From: Actinoplanes missouriensis 431 | GTDB taxonomy: Bacteria; Actinomycetota; Actinomycetes; Mycobacteriales; Micromonosporaceae | Direction: 5' to 3' | DNA: 64,000 nt | Assembly (NCBI RefSeq): GCF_000284295.1 | Contig: NC_017093.1 | Coordinates: 2,728,001 to 2,792,000, forward strand | Shown here: positions 8,537-18,573 of the stretch, piece after piece | How positions within the stretch are numbered: the first letter of the stretch is position 1 | Layout of the letters: each line of letters begins with the position of its first letter | Made by a program: the position numbers and the translations under genes | The notes under the pieces: model-generated | Database searches by the model: none | Told to the model about the DNA's origin: nothing | Seen by the model: only the letters and a program-made list of their open reading frames with translations

Positions 8537-9118
8537 ATGCGCAGGAATGCCGGGCTCATGTTCGCCGCAGTCGCGCTCATCGCGCTGCCCGGTTGCGGGT
8601 CGTCGGGCGGGCAGGAGAAGACGGACGCGGGGGGCGCACCGCGGGTGGCGACGTTGCAGAGCGGTCCCGCTACGCCGTCGGCGGCGGCGCCGGTGAAGAC
8701 GGAGCGGCCCCGCGAGCGGCTCGACATGACGGCCGAGGAGTACGAGGTACTGCTGGAGCCGTACAACAAGTGCATGCGGGAGCAGGGCTTCGATCCGGTC
8801 GGCTCCCGGAAGAAAGCAGGGCTGGCGGCCGAGCCGTCGGACGGGGAGAAGGCGAAGGCGGCCGAGCGGGCGAACCAGGTCTGCGAGCCGCAGTTCCTGC
8901 CGTTGCCGCCGTGGGAGAAGGACCCGGCGAACCCGGAGGCGCGAGACTTCGCCCTCGACGTGGTGAAGTGCCTCAAGCGTGAGGGCGTCAAGTTCGTCGA
9001 GGTCGGCGAGGATGGCGTCTCGATCGCGCTGGGCGGCGACCGGAACGACAAACGGTCGATCACGCTGGGCATGGACCGGATCCCCGACTGCGAGCGGGAG
9101 GTCGCGGCGAAGAGCTGA
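8537..9118 (+). CDS. Hypothetical lipoprotein
   Basis: 193 aa from the ATG at 8537, with GGACAGGAG seven bases upstream. A type II signal peptide (MRRNAGLMFAAVALIALPGC) ends in lipobox LPGC, so the protein is probably anchored to the outer face of the membrane. A Ser/Gly/Pro-rich tether (~20-55) is followed by a compact domain with three cysteines (NKCMREQGF, QVCEPQF, VKCLKREG) and a final PDCEREV. The repeated 'C-(M/L)-R/K-E-x-G-(F/V)' motif recalls the many small actinobacterial lipoproteins found beside MacB-type export operons, such as the one immediately downstream here. No enzymatic motif was recognised. Confidence 0.75.
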   Translation: MRRNAGLMFAAVALIALPGCGSSGGQEKTDAGGAPRVATLQSGPATPSAAAPVKTERPRERLDMTAEEYEVLLEPYNKCMREQGFDPVGSRKKAGLAAEPSDGEKAKAAERANQVCEPQFLPLPPWEKDPANPEARDFALDVVKCLKREGVKFVEVGEDGVSIALGGDRNDKRSITLGMDRIPDCEREVAAKS

Positions 9119-9121
9119 GAC

Positions 9122-9172
9122 TCACGGCAACGGCGGCCCGGGACGTCCCGTCCCCGGGCGCCGTTGCCGTGA
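9122..9172. terminator. Strong bidirectional terminator
   Basis: A 14-bp perfect stem (9122-9135 with 9159-9172) has a further GC-rich inner stem in its loop. It sits between the convergent stops of the lipoprotein gene and the MacB-type permease. Confidence 0.8.
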
Positions 9173-9176
9173 CGAT

Positions 9177-10343
9177 TCAGTGCAGGGCTTGCGCGGGCGG
9201 TAGACGGGCCGCGCGGACGGACGGATACACCCCCGCCAGAACGCCGATCACCACGGCGCCGCCCACCCCCAGGGCGGCGGACTCGACGGGCACCACGATC
9301 GGCCAGGCCTGCCAGTGGGCGTAGGCGAGCGTGGCCATCAGCCCCAGCGCGGTTCCGGCCACGCCACCGGCGGTGGACAGCACCATCGACTCGGTGAGGA
9401 ACTGGCCGCGGATCTGCCCCCGGGTGGCGCCCAGCGCCCGCCGCAGGCCGATCTCCGAGCGGCGTTCCAGCACCGACACCACCATCGTGTTCGCCACCCC
9501 GATCCCGCCGATGACCAGGGCCACGCCGGCCAGAGCCAGGAACAGCACCGAGAAGCTGCTCTCGGTGGCCCGTTTGGCGGCGAGCGCGTCGGAGGGCCGG
9601 GTGACCATCACCTGGCCGGGACGCTCCGGATTGATCGACTCGGCCAGCACCGAGCGGACCATCTCCACTTGAGTCTCATCGGCACGCAGGTATAGGACCG
9701 TGGGCCGGCCGTCGAAGCCCAGTTCGGTACGGGCCGATTCCCAGCCGACGAGCACCGACCGGTCGATGTCGGGGGAGAGCGGGGTGGTGGCGAGGATGCC
9801 GACGACGGTGAACCAGCGGTCGCCGATCATCACCTGAGGGGCGGCGGTCACGATGGTCACGCCGAGCCGGGTGGCGGCGACCGAGCCGAGGACGACGGCC
9901 GGGAACTCGGCGGTGGCCGTGGTCAGCCAGCGGCCGGAGGCGACCGTCGCGTTGATCACCGGCAGTAGGTCGAGGCGGGCGGCCAGTACGGTCATGCCCG
10001 TGCCGCTGCTGGGTTCGGCGCGGTCGCTACGGCGTACCGCGGCATGGGTGTTGCCGACCGCGCTGGCCGCGCGGACCGGGCCGATGCGTTTCGCCATCGC
10101 CACCGCTGATTCCGGCAGCCGCGCCGGTGGCTGCTGGTCGGGGAGCGGCATCGCCTGGAGTGTGTCGGTGCCGAGGGCGGTGAGTTCGCGGACCAGGGCG
10201 GCCTGGCTGGAGGCGGGGATGCCGGTCACCACGATCATGGTGGCGATGCCGATGGCGATGCCGAGGCCGGAGAGCAGCGCTCGCAGCGGCCGGGTCCGTA
10301 ACCCGACGACACCGAGGGCCAGCAGGTCGATCGGGCTCATCAT
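9177..10343 (-). CDS. MacB/FtsX-type ABC transporter permease
   Basis: 388 aa. One N-terminal membrane helix (~18-40), a ~220-residue extracellular MacB_PCD-like domain, then three helices (~270-292, ~320-345, ~355-375) in the FtsX domain. The C-terminus [18 protein letters not shown] is the typical ending of this family. The start ATG at 10343 overlaps the ATPase stop (ATGATG). Together with the ATPase and membrane-fusion protein it forms a tripartite-style exporter of peptides or antibiotics, or a stress-sensing module. A decayed C-terminal copy of a close homolog lies at 54223-54402. Confidence 0.9.
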   Translation of the reverse strand: MMSPIDLLALGVVGLRTRPLRALLSGLGIAIGIATMIVVTGIPASSQAALVRELTALGTDTLQAMPLPDQQPPARLPESAVAMAKRIGPVRAASAVGNTHAAVRRSDRAEPSSGTGMTVLAARLDLLPVINATVASGRWLTTATAEFPAVVLGSVAATRLGVTIVTAAPQVMIGDRWFTVVGILATTPLSPDIDRSVLVGWESARTELGFDGRPTVLYLRADETQVEMVRSVLAESINPERPGQVMVTRPSDALAAKRATESSFSVLFLALAGVALVIGGIGVANTMVVSVLERRSEIGLRRALGATRGQIRGQFLTESMVLSTAGGVAGTALGLMATLAYAHWQAWPIVVPVESAALGVGGAVVIGVLAGVYPSVRAARLPPAQALH

Positions 10344-11005
10344 GCGACAAGCCGCCCGTCGCGGATCTCCAACCGGCGGGGCAGCGTTGCCGCGATCTCC
10401 CTGTCGTGGGTGATCAGGACGATCGTGGCACCTTCGGTGTTGAGCCGGCGCAGCAGGGCCAGGACGCTCTGCCCGGTGGCGGTGTCCAGGGCGCCGGTCG
10501 GCTCGTCGGCGAGGATGAGGGCCGGGTTGTTGACCAGGGCGCGGGCGATGGCGACCCGCTGGCGTTCGCCGCCGGAGAGTTGGTGCGGCCGGTGGTTCGC
10601 GCGGTGGGTGAGGCCGACCCGGTCGAGGGCCTGCAACGCCAATGCCCGTCGCCCGCCCCGGGGCGTTCCGGCGTAGAGCAGGCCGGTGGCGACGATGTCG
10701 GTGGCGCTGAGCCCGTCGGTCAGGTGGAACTGCTGGAAGACGAATCCGATCTCGCGGGCCCGCAGCGCCGACAGCCGCCGGTCGGACAGGGTGGTGACGT
10801 CCTGACCAGCGATCCGGACGGTGCCGGAGGTGGGCCGGTCCAGCGTGCCGATGATGTTGAGCAGGGTGGATTTGCCGGAGCCGGAGCGGCCGACGATCGC
10901 CACGAACTCGCCGGCGTGGATGTCGAGGCTGACGCCGGCGAGGGCGGTCACACCGCCGGGGTAGACCATGCCCGCGCCGCGGACCGAGAGCACCGGAGAG
11001 CTCAT
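10340..11005 (-). CDS. ABC transporter ATP-binding protein, MacB/LolD type
   Basis: 221 aa, the standard length for a stand-alone ATPase of this family. Walker A is GRSGSGKST (~39-47), the Q-loop is FVFQQFHL, the signature is [15 protein letters not shown], Walker B with D-loop is [12 protein letters not shown], and the H-loop is ITHD. The ATG at 11005 overlaps the stop of the membrane-fusion gene, and the gene's own stop overlaps the permease start. It powers the permease encoded next to it at the inner face of the membrane. Confidence 0.95.
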   Translation of the reverse strand: MSSPVLSVRGAGMVYPGGVTALAGVSLDIHAGEFVAIVGRSGSGKSTLLNIIGTLDRPTSGTVRIAGQDVTTLSDRRLSALRAREIGFVFQQFHLTDGLSATDIVATGLLYAGTPRGGRRALALQALDRVGLTHRANHRPHQLSGGERQRVAIARALVNNPALILADEPTGALDTATGQSVLALLRRLNTEGATIVLITHDREIAATLPRRLEIRDGRLVA

Positions 11006-12186
11006 GACGCCACCACCACGTGGGTGCCCTCGGTCAGGCCGTCACCGGTGATCTCCACCCAGCCCTGCGCGAACATTCCGGTGGTCACGGCGACAAGGCC
11101 CTGCGGCGTCTGTACGGCGTAGCCGCCCTCGGCCAGGGCGATCAGTGCTTCGATCGGCGCGGCCAGCACGTCCTCGCTGACCTTGCCGGCGAAGCTGACG
11201 GTCACCTCCGCTGAGTCGATCTTCTTGAGGGTGGCCGGATCGTCGACGGTCACGGTGACAGTCAGTTGCGCGGTGCTGTCGCCGATGCTGCCTTCCGGGG
11301 CGGCCAGGGTGCGGCCCATCGACAGGACGTGGGCCGGGACCTCCTTCTCGTCGGGCAGGATCACGGTGACGGCCGCGCCCTGTTCCATCGACGCGGCCTC
11401 GGCCATCGACGCGGCCTCGGCCATCGTCGCGGCCACGGTGATCACCTTGCGGGTGGACGTGACCGACATGAGCGGGCCGTTCGCGGGGGCGCCGGGCTGC
11501 ACGGCCACCGCCTCGACGCGGACGGCGCCGGAGAGTACTTCGACGTCACCGACCGCGATGGCGCCGGTCTCGGGCAGGCCCACGTCGCGCTGCCACCTGT
11601 TGATCGCCTTGATCAATCCGGTGGTGAGGACGGCCTCGCCCTTCCTGAGCCGCACCGGGGTTGGAGGTGGCACAGGGGCGGACGACGCCGGGGGAGCCGA
11701 CGACTCCGGACGCGACGGCACTGCGGGCGGTGACACCCACTCTCCGGCGCGAGGCCGGTAGCCGAGCGAGTAGCCCAGTTCTTCCAGATTGTCGGCGATG
11801 ATGCGCACATCCCGCCCGACCAGGCCCTTGCCCTCGATCGCGCGGTAGAGCGGCATCTCACCGTAGAACAGCGGAACCGGCCGATCGTCGGCCCGGTACA
11901 GCTGCTGGCCGCGTTTGATGCTCGCTCCCGGTGCGGGCAGCCACGTGACGGTCGCCTCTTTATGGCCCTCGACGGCGTGCGGGGTTCCGTACCCGATGGT
12001 CCCGGATATGGTTTTTGACGTGCTCAGATCCCGCCGTTCTAGTGTGGCGGTGGCGGCCGTGTCCGTCGCCGCGGGCGACGGATGAGCCTGAGATCGTGGC
12101 TGCGACCAGAAGAAGGCACCGGCGGCGAGCGGCAGAAGGATGGCAAGCCCGAGCCCGGTGCGCCGCAGGTGAGAGTGAGCAAGCAT
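11002..12186 (-). CDS. Membrane-fusion-like periplasmic adaptor with peptidoglycan-binding-type segment
   Basis: 394 aa. An N-terminal membrane anchor (~9-29) is followed by a beta-rich segment. Residues ~105-215 contain [13 protein letters not shown] and [16 protein letters not shown], the pattern of a peptidoglycan-binding-like domain split by a Pro/Ser-rich insert. The C-terminal part (~255-394) has repeated beta-hairpin elements typical of HlyD-like adaptors. Such proteins accompany MacB-type ATPase/permease pairs in actinobacteria. An in-frame tandem repeat at 11386-11439 gives AEAASM twice. The gene is first in its operon and divergent from the second two-component system (91 bp between starts), which probably regulates it. 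Confidence 0.8.
   Translation of the reverse strand: MLAHSHLRRTGLGLAILLPLAAGAFFWSQPRSQAHPSPAATDTAATATLERRDLSTSKTISGTIGYGTPHAVEGHKEATVTWLPAPGASIKRGQQLYRADDRPVPLFYGEMPLYRAIEGKGLVGRDVRIIADNLEELGYSLGYRPRAGEWVSPPAVPSRPESSAPPASSAPVPPPTPVRLRKGEAVLTTGLIKAINRWQRDVGLPETGAIAVGDVEVLSGAVRVEAVAVQPGAPANGPLMSVTSTRKVITVAATMAEAASMAEAASMEQGAAVTVILPDEKEVPAHVLSMGRTLAAPEGSIGDSTAQLTVTVTVDDPATLKKIDSAEVTVSFAGKVSEDVLAAPIEALIALAEGGYAVQTPQGLVAVTTGMFAQGWVEITGDGLTEGTHVVVAS
11386..11439. repeat. 18-bp tandem repeat inside the adaptor gene
   Basis: Two identical 18-bp units (11386-11403, 11404-11421) are followed by a diverged third (11422-11439, two or more changes). They encode a duplicated six-residue AEAASM-type element in the adaptor's beta domain. 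The unit length keeps the frame, consistent with recent slippage. Confidence 0.8.
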
Positions 12187-12277
12187 GGCGCAGAGCCTGT
12201 GCGGAGATCGTTAGAAAGCTGTCAGGTCTGCTCAGGCGACGGGCTCAGAGGTGGCACGCGCACCTATAGTCGCCGCC

Positions 12278-12970
12278 ATGTGTGCACATGTGCTGGTCGC
12301 CGATGACGACCGGCGGCAGGCCGAGGTGATCCGGCGGTATCTGCAGGCCGACGGTCACGAGTTGACCGTCGTGCACGACGGCCGGCAGGCGCTGGAGCAG
12401 GCCCGTCGGCTGCGCCCCGACCTGCTGGTGCTGGACGTGATGATGCCGGAGCTGGACGGTCTGCGCGTGTGCCGGACGCTTCGCGCGGAGTCCGACGTGC
12501 TGGTGCTGATGCTCACCGCCCGTACCGGCGAGGAAGACCTGCTGCTCGGCCTGGAGCTCGGCGCCGACGATTATGTGACGAAGCCGTACAGCCCGCGGGA
12601 GCTGATGGTCCGGGTGCGGACGTTGCTGCGCCGCGCGAACCGGCCGGCGCCGCCGGCCGGTTCGCTCAGCATCGGCCGGGTGACGCTCGATCCGGCCACC
12701 CACCGGGTGACCGTCGACGGCGAGCCGGTCGTGTGCACGCGAGGCGAGTTCGCGATCCTGGCGGCGATGTGCGAGCAGCCGGACCGGGTGTTCAGCCGCG
12801 CCCAGCTGCTGCATCACACGCGCGGCGTCGACCGCAGCTCGACCGAGCGGACCATCGACGTACACGTGATGAACCTGCGCCGCAAGATCGAGGCCGACCC
12901 GCAGCGGCCGGTGCAGCTGCTCACCGTCTACGGGGTCGGCTACCGGCTGACGGCGGGCGGCGGCGCATGA
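12278..12970 (+). CDS. OmpR/PhoB-family response regulator (paralog of 6641-7324)
   Basis: 230 aa from the ATG at 12278 (MCAHVLVADDD). The receiver has ADDD, Asp53 in VLDVMMPELDG and the lysine in DDYVTKPY. The DNA-binding domain has CTRGEFAILAAM and ends VYGVGYRL. Its sequence is closely parallel to the regulator at 6641-7324 over the whole length. It faces away from the exporter operon at 9177-12186 across a 91-bp spacer, the usual arrangement for local control. The stop overlaps the kinase start (ATGA). Confidence 0.93.
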   Translation: MCAHVLVADDDRRQAEVIRRYLQADGHELTVVHDGRQALEQARRLRPDLLVLDVMMPELDGLRVCRTLRAESDVLVLMLTARTGEEDLLLGLELGADDYVTKPYSPRELMVRVRTLLRRANRPAPPAGSLSIGRVTLDPATHRVTVDGEPVVCTRGEFAILAAMCEQPDRVFSRAQLLHHTRGVDRSSTERTIDVHVMNLRRKIEADPQRPVQLLTVYGVGYRLTAGGGA

Positions 12971-14727
12971 ACCGGGTGCCGTGGCGGCACAGCCTGGTGA
13001 CCCGCCTGCTGGCCACGTCGGTGCTGATCGCGATCGCCGCCATCGGGTCCACCGCCTGGCTGGCGGTACGCACCGCGACCCGCGTGATCAGCCAGGAGCA
13101 GGGCCGGTCTCTCACCGACGACAAGGGTGTCTACGACATGCTCGTCGCCTACGCGGCCGGGCATCCGGACTGGTCGCAGGCGTCGGAGCTGATCCGGGAG
13201 CGGGCCGCGACGCTGGGCCGCCGGATCACCCTGATGACCGAGGACCGCCAGGTGATCATCGACTCGGGGCCGGGCGCGTCGCTCGCCACCGCCCGCCCGT
13301 CGGCCGTCGTCGACCCGCTCAACCTCGACCTCGGTCTGAACGGCGGCACCGAGCGCATCGACCCGCGCGCAGCCGGGCCGTACCGCCTGCCCGCCGCCGA
13401 ACGCGCCGAGCTGCGCGCTCACGCGAAGAGGGCGATGGAGTGCCTGGCCAGCGCCGGTGTGTCCGGCCGGGTTGTCGACACCGCGAGCGGCCGTCCGTCG
13501 GTAGAGCTGACCGCGCCCGACTCGAGCGGGGCATTGGCCCGGTGCACGACCGACCTGGCCACGACGGCCACCCGCACCGAGGAGAAGGCCCTGCGCACGC
13601 TCGGCAAGCTGACCGACGCCTGCCTCGGTGGCGTCATCGGCGGAACCGTTCTGGTGTCGCCGCAGTTCAGCGCTTTCGTCCTCTCCCCCGAGGAGATCGC
13701 CGACCGTACCGTGGTGCCGCTCGATTTCGCCGACTCCAAGGGGGCGGTGCAGGGCCGCACCGCCCGGGTCCGGTCCTGTCTGGAGAAGTCGCGTCGCACC
13801 CAGCTTCAGCCGTTCGTCGCCCCGCCCGCCCTGCTGTTCGTCACCGACCCGGACACCGGCGCCGACCAGACCACATTCACGCTGTCCCGGGAGAACACCG
13901 TTCGGATCGTCACGGTCACCGGGGCCGTGCTGTTCGTGACCATCGCGGTGACCATGCTGGCCGGCCGCCGCTTGGTCCGGCCGCTGCGGGCGCTGACCGA
14001 GTCCGTCGACCGGCAGGCGCCCGTGGTGATCTCCGGGCGGGACGAGATCGCCCATCTGGCGCGGGCATTGCACACGTCGGCGGAGCAGCGTCGTGCCATG
14101 GTCAACGACGTGGCGCACGAGTTGCGGACGCCGCTGACCAACATCCGCAGCTGGCTGGAGGCCGCCCAGGACGATCTGGCACCCACCGACGCCCAGCTCG
14201 TGAACCTGCTCCACGACGAGTCGGTGCAGCTGCAGCACCTGATCGACGATCTGAGCGATCTCGCCTCCGTGGACGCGGGCACGTTGCGGCTGCATCCGGA
14301 GCCGATCAGGCTCAGCGACGTGGTGGAGCAGGTCACCGACGCCCACCGGGGCAGCGGGCCGGTGCGGCTGGAGACGACGATCGAGGGTGATCCGGTAGTA
14401 CTTGCCGACCCGGTTCGGCTTCGGCAGGTGCTCGGCAACCTGGTCTCCAACGCGATCCGCTACACCCCGAAGGGTGGGGCCGTCACCGTAGCGGTACAGC
14501 AGAGCACCATCACGGTACGCGACACCGGCATCGGCATCAGCGACGACGACCTGCCCCGGGTCTTCGACCGGTTCTGGCGCGCCGACGGGTCCCGGAGCCG
14601 GACGACCGGCGGCAGTGGTCTGGGCCTGGCGATCACCCGCAAGCTGGTCGAGGCACACGGTGGAACGATCGAGGTGGCGAGCACCCTCGGTGTGGGAACG
14701 ACGTTCACCGTACGTCTGCCCAGCTGA
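12967..14727 (+). CDS. Sensor histidine kinase with four-cysteine extracellular domain (paralog of 4893-6644)
   Basis: 586 aa. TM1 ~13-33, extracellular sensor ~34-310, TM2 ~312-333, HAMP-like segment, phospho-acceptor His384 in DVAHELRTPLTNIRSWL, N-box NLVSNAIRYTPKG, DTGIGISDDD and GGSGLGLAITRK. Sensor cysteines are at about 159, 193, 219 and 271. The block around RRTQLQPFVAPPALLFVTDP aligns with RRKQLAPYVAPPAYLYVAGP of the other kinase. The fourfold cysteine pattern suggests two disulfides outside the cell. The signal is unknown, but proximity to an exporter operon favours an antimicrobial or envelope-damage cue. Confidence 0.92.
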   Translation: MNRVPWRHSLVTRLLATSVLIAIAAIGSTAWLAVRTATRVISQEQGRSLTDDKGVYDMLVAYAAGHPDWSQASELIRERAATLGRRITLMTEDRQVIIDSGPGASLATARPSAVVDPLNLDLGLNGGTERIDPRAAGPYRLPAAERAELRAHAKRAMECLASAGVSGRVVDTASGRPSVELTAPDSSGALARCTTDLATTATRTEEKALRTLGKLTDACLGGVIGGTVLVSPQFSAFVLSPEEIADRTVVPLDFADSKGAVQGRTARVRSCLEKSRRTQLQPFVAPPALLFVTDPDTGADQTTFTLSRENTVRIVTVTGAVLFVTIAVTMLAGRRLVRPLRALTESVDRQAPVVISGRDEIAHLARALHTSAEQRRAMVNDVAHELRTPLTNIRSWLEAAQDDLAPTDAQLVNLLHDESVQLQHLIDDLSDLASVDAGTLRLHPEPIRLSDVVEQVTDAHRGSGPVRLETTIEGDPVVLADPVRLRQVLGNLVSNAIRYTPKGGAVTVAVQQSTITVRDTGIGISDDDLPRVFDRFWRADGSRSRTTGGSGLGLAITRKLVEAHGGTIEVASTLGVGTTFTVRLPS

Positions 14728-14766
14728 ACCACCACAGGGAGCTCTCCTCTGCCACGGGCCGGAGCC

Positions 14767-14794
14767 GGCGCCGCACCTCACCGGGTGCGGCGCC
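14767..14794. terminator. Bidirectional terminator hairpin
   Basis: A perfect 10-bp stem (14767-14776 with 14785-14794) has an 8-base loop. It lies between the convergent stops of the kinase and the large ABC permease. Confidence 0.75.
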
Positions 14795-14827
14795 TTGGTG
14801 CGTGCCGGGCAGTACGGCAACAGGACC

Positions 14828-17416
14828 TCAGTCGACGGCCAGGGCCGCGACCGGGCTGACGCGGGCCGCCCGGCGTGCCGGGAGCAGGCCGGTCAGGACG
14901 GTGATCGCGGCTATCGCCAGCACGATCGAGGCCAACTGCGCCGCCGGGAAGGTCAGCGGCAGATCCAGGCGCAGCGACTCCAGCGTCAACCAGGCCATCG
15001 GCACGCCCAGCACGATGCCGAGGACCGCGCCGATCAGCCCGTACAGTCCTGCCTCCAGGCTGACCATCGTTCGCAGCCGGGCCCTGGTCAGGCCCAGCGC
15101 GCGGGCCAGGCCGAACTCGCGGGTGCGTTCCAGCACCGACAGGCCGGTCGTGGTGCCGACCCCGACCACGGCGATCAGCACGGTCAGACCGAGCAGGCCC
15201 AGTGCGGCCGCGAACAGCGACGACACCTCACCCTCGGCCTTGTCCCGCTCGTCGGCCAGGACCGCCACCTCGGCTCCGGCGGGGGCACCGATCCGCCGGA
15301 ACGCGGCGAGTGCCTCATCGCGGGTGCCAGAGCCAGCGCCAGACCCGGCACCCGGGCCAGAGCCGGAGCCGGGGCCGGGGCCAGCGCCGGAGCCGGAGCC
15401 GGCGCTGGTGTCGATGTCGGCCAGCAGACCGGCTGACGCTCCGCCGAGTGCCACCAGATCGCCGTCGTTCAGCACCGCACCGGACCGCAGCGGGCCCTCG
15501 CCGGTCAGCACGGCCACGACCCGCACCCGGACCTTCGCCGCGTCATCGGCGCCCGGCACGGCGGTTCGCGACAGGGTCACCACGTCACCCACCCCGGCCG
15601 AGAGATCCGCGGCTGCCACCGATGACAGGATCACCCTGCCGGGACCCAGCGCCGCGACGTCCCCGGAAGCCGCCGACAGTGTCCGCAGCGCCGCCATCGC
15701 GGTCATGTCGATCGCGATGGCGCTGTGCGAGAATCCGCCCGGCCCGGCGTCGAAATCGGTCATCCGGAACGGAGTCACGTCCCGGAACCGCGGATCCGCC
15801 CGGACACCGGACACCACCCGATCGAAACCGGTCGGCGACTCGGCGATCATCGCGAGGTCGGCCGGTGTGCGCGCGGCCATCGTGCGATCGGTCCACAGCC
15901 GTAGGCTGCTGATCCCGACGACCGTGCCGGCCAGCATGGTCACGCCCAGCGCCACGACCACCGACACCGCGGCGGCCCGCCGTGGGGTGCCGCCGATGCC
16001 GCTGACCGCGAGCCGCCCGGTCGCGCCGAGCCACCGCAGCGGCCACCCGGCCACCGCCAGGACCGGGCGGATCAGCAACGGTCCGAGAAGGATCAGCGCG
16101 CCGAACGCCAGCGCACCCACGCCGACGAGGTAGAGCAACGCTTCCGAGGACCCCATCGCACGGACGGTCAGCCATCCCGTGCCGCCGGTCGCGGCGAGCA
16201 GCAGCAGGCCTCCCACCAGGCGGGGCGTGGCGATGCCCGGCTCCGCGGCCAGCGTGCTCGCCGACCGCAGCGCCTGCAACGGGGAGACCCCGGCCGCGGC
16301 GAACGCCGGGGCCAGCACGGCGCCGGCGGTCAGCAGCGTGGCTCCGGCCACCACCGCCACGGCGGCGGCAAGAGAGAGATCAGGGCCCGTCAGCGTCCGC
16401 CCGAACGCGCTCGCGACAGTGGCTGCCGACTGGCCCGCGAGCTGGGCGAGCACGACACCCGCCGTGCCGGTGACCAGCCCGGTCACCGCGCCCTCGACGG
16501 CCAGCGCCACGACCAGCTGACCGCGCTGGGCGCCGATCGCGCGCAGCAGGGCCAGCTGCCGCAGACGCTGAGCGAACATGATCCGGAACGTGGACGTGGC
16601 GACCAGGGTGGCGGCCACCACGGCGATCGCCACGAACATCGCCACCAGCGCGAAGATCTGGTCGAACTGGCGTACGGCGGCGCGCGCCTCCCGTACCCGC
16701 ATGGATTCGCCCGTGGTGATGCTGATGTACGCCATCGGATCCCGGAGCAGCCGCTCGGACAGCCCGTCCATCATCGCCGGGACGTCAGCGTCGTCCGCGA
16801 CGAGGACGTCGAACCGTGAGACGCCCGGGTCGCCGCTGATCGCCGCCACGGTGCCGTCCGGCGCCCAGGCCCGCTCGGTGCTGTCCCGCGGCCCGTCGAC
16901 CACCCCCGTCACGGTCACCGTCACCGGTTTCCCGTCATGGTCGCCGGGGTGCAGGCGCAGCGTGCCGCCCACGGTCGCGCCGAGCCGTGCCGCGGCCCGC
17001 CGGTCCATCGCGATCTGCCGCTTGCCGCTCGGATAGGTGCCGGACACCAGGCTGACCCGTGACAGCGGGCCGGTACCGGGGTCGGCCAGGAGGTCCAGGT
17101 CGTTGCCGGCCACGGCATCGCCGACCGTGAACGAGGCGGTGACACGGCCGGTCGAATCACGGACCCCGGCAGTCCTGCGGACCTCGGCGACCTGGTGCGG
17201 GCTCAGCGGCTGCCCACCGGCCGCGTACACCACCAGGCCGACCGCCTCCGGGGTCTCGCTGAACGTGTCGAGCGTGGTCCGGGTAACGATCGAGTACGCC
17301 AGCACCGTGCCGAACACCACGAACGCCGCCACCAGCACCGACAGCCCGGTCAGCAGCACCCGCCCGGGACGGCGCAGCACCCCGCTGAGCTGAGTACGCA
17401 GCACGCCGCCGCTCAT
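14828..17416 (-). CDS. FtsX-family ABC permease, duplicated 862-aa form
   Basis: 862 aa with two copies of the MacB_PCD/FtsX unit: an N-terminal helix (~18-45), a large extracellular loop, a three-helix block (~255-385), further helices (~400-470), a second helix-loop unit (~490-755) and a final three-helix block (~735-850). It ends with [15 protein letters not shown]. Such long permeases pair with a single ATPase in exporters and envelope modules. The second extracellular loop carries a Gly/Ser/Pro/Ala-only tract of about 28 residues encoded by hexanucleotide repeats (~15329-15413). The ATG at 17416 overlaps the ATPase stop, so the two are coupled. Confidence 0.9.
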   Translation of the reverse strand: MSGGVLRTQLSGVLRRPGRVLLTGLSVLVAAFVVFGTVLAYSIVTRTTLDTFSETPEAVGLVVYAAGGQPLSPHQVAEVRRTAGVRDSTGRVTASFTVGDAVAGNDLDLLADPGTGPLSRVSLVSGTYPSGKRQIAMDRRAAARLGATVGGTLRLHPGDHDGKPVTVTVTGVVDGPRDSTERAWAPDGTVAAISGDPGVSRFDVLVADDADVPAMMDGLSERLLRDPMAYISITTGESMRVREARAAVRQFDQIFALVAMFVAIAVVAATLVATSTFRIMFAQRLRQLALLRAIGAQRGQLVVALAVEGAVTGLVTGTAGVVLAQLAGQSAATVASAFGRTLTGPDLSLAAAVAVVAGATLLTAGAVLAPAFAAAGVSPLQALRSASTLAAEPGIATPRLVGGLLLLAATGGTGWLTVRAMGSSEALLYLVGVGALAFGALILLGPLLIRPVLAVAGWPLRWLGATGRLAVSGIGGTPRRAAAVSVVVALGVTMLAGTVVGISSLRLWTDRTMAARTPADLAMIAESPTGFDRVVSGVRADPRFRDVTPFRMTDFDAGPGGFSHSAIAIDMTAMAALRTLSAASGDVAALGPGRVILSSVAAADLSAGVGDVVTLSRTAVPGADDAAKVRVRVVAVLTGEGPLRSGAVLNDGDLVALGGASAGLLADIDTSAGSGSGAGPGPGSGSGPGAGSGAGSGTRDEALAAFRRIGAPAGAEVAVLADERDKAEGEVSSLFAAALGLLGLTVLIAVVGVGTTTGLSVLERTREFGLARALGLTRARLRTMVSLEAGLYGLIGAVLGIVLGVPMAWLTLESLRLDLPLTFPAAQLASIVLAIAAITVLTGLLPARRAARVSPVAALAVD

Positions 17417-18090
17417 GCGCCGGTGTCCCGCACGATGCGGCCGTCGGCGAGCACGAGCACGCGGTCGGCGTACCCGGCGGCCTCCGGGTCGTGGGTGACC
17501 ATGACGACGGTCTGGCCGAGCCGGTGCACCGAGTCGCGCAGGAACCCGAGCACCTCGGCGCCCGACTTCGAGTCGAGGTTGCCGGTCGGCTCGTCGGCGA
17601 AGACCACGTCGGGCCGGGTACTCAGCGCCCGGGCCAGGGCCACCCGCTGCTGCTGGCCGCCGGAGAGCTCGGGCGGCCGGTGCCCGAGCCGGTCACCGAT
17701 GCCCAGCACGCCGACGACGTGCTCGAACAGGTCGGAGTCCACCGCCCGGCCGGCCAGCTCGGCGGGGAGCGTGATGTTCTGCCGCGCGGTGAGCTGCGGC
17801 AGCAGGTTGAACGCCTGGAACACGAACCCGATCCGGTCGCGGCGCACGGCGGTCAGCGCCCTGTCGGACAGCCCGGTCACCTCGGTGCCGCCGATGCTGA
17901 TCCGGCCGCTGGTGACCGTGTCGAGCCCGGCCAGGCAGTGCATGAAGGTCGACTTGCCGGACCCGGACGGCCCCATGATCGCGGTGAACCGGCCGCGGGT
18001 GAAGGTGGCCGACACCCCGTCGAGGGCACGGACCGCGCCACGGCCGGTCCCGTAGACCTTGACCAGGTCGGTCGCGGTGACGGCGGCCAT
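17413..18090 (-). CDS. ABC transporter ATP-binding protein
   Basis: 225 aa from the ATG at 18090. Walker [10 protein letters not shown] (~40-48), Q-loop [10 protein letters not shown], signature [15 protein letters not shown], Walker [13 protein letters not shown] and H-loop VTHD. It belongs to the LolD/MacB group. It starts inside the stop codon of the small upstream membrane gene (TGATG) and overlaps the 862-aa permease. It is therefore the energising subunit of that permease. Confidence 0.95.
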   Translation of the reverse strand: MAAVTATDLVKVYGTGRGAVRALDGVSATFTRGRFTAIMGPSGSGKSTFMHCLAGLDTVTSGRISIGGTEVTGLSDRALTAVRRDRIGFVFQAFNLLPQLTARQNITLPAELAGRAVDSDLFEHVVGVLGIGDRLGHRPPELSGGQQQRVALARALSTRPDVVFADEPTGNLDSKSGAEVLGFLRDSVHRLGQTVVMVTHDPEAAGYADRVLVLADGRIVRDTGA

Positions 18091-18491
18091 CACAGGGCGA
18101 TCTTCGGGATACGCAGATCGACGCCGCTGTCCTCGCAGTGCCCGGCGGCCAGCTCGTAGATCTCGTCGAGTTCCCCCGTGCCCGGGCGTACCGACTCGCC
18201 GGTCGCCCTGGCCTTCTGCCAGCGGACGTAGCGGCCGACCTCGGTGCTGATCCCGTCGTTCTCGAGCCGGGTGTAGCGGACCTGCCGGATCTGCTGCTCC
18301 CATTTCTCGGCCTCGGCGACGTCAGCGGGCGGCGTCTGGGCCTTGTCGATCAGCTCCTGGGCGAGCCGGCAGTCGGCAGCCGACGCGGCGGTCGGGCCGA
18401 AGCGTTTGTCCCACAGGTAGTTCACCCCGAAGGCCACACCGGCCAGGATGATCGCGGTCAGGATCCCGAAGGTGACGTGTCTGCTGTTCAC
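18090..18491 (-). CDS. Small membrane protein in ABC/two-component operon
   Basis: 133 aa from the GTG at 18491 (VNSRHVTFGILTA). The upstream ATG at 18548 would add a basic, less plausible leader. One membrane helix (~5-27) is followed by a ~105-residue extracytoplasmic part with two cysteines (ADCRLAQELIDKA and AGHCEDSGVD). No family was recognised. Its position between a NarL-type two-component system and the exporter, with a one-base stop/start overlap to the ATPase, suggests an accessory or sensing subunit of that exporter. Confidence 0.65.
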   Translation of the reverse strand: MNSRHVTFGILTAIILAGVAFGVNYLWDKRFGPTAASAADCRLAQELIDKAQTPPADVAEAEKWEQQIRQVRYTRLENDGISTEVGRYVRWQKARATGESVRPGTGELDEIYELAAGHCEDSGVDLRIPKIAL

Positions 18492-18573
18492 GGTGACGAT
18501 TCTTCGGCGTGCGGAGGCTCCGGCGCATTGACGCCAGATCAGATTCAAAGGCCGCCGATGTACGACTCAGGTC

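Noticed and set aside
9177..12186. Cell-division FtsEX or Lol system
   Set aside because: The adaptor with a peptidoglycan-binding-like segment and the local two-component system fit a MacAB-type exporter better; FtsX has a different length and layout.
12469..12966. Extended N-terminus of the second histidine kinase
   Set aside because: This open frame overlaps the response regulator in another phase. The ATGA overlap at 12967 and the TM1 directly after it fix the start.
15329..15413. CRISPR-like short repeats
   Set aside because: The units are contiguous hexamers inside an open frame with no spacers; they encode a Gly/Ser/Pro linker.
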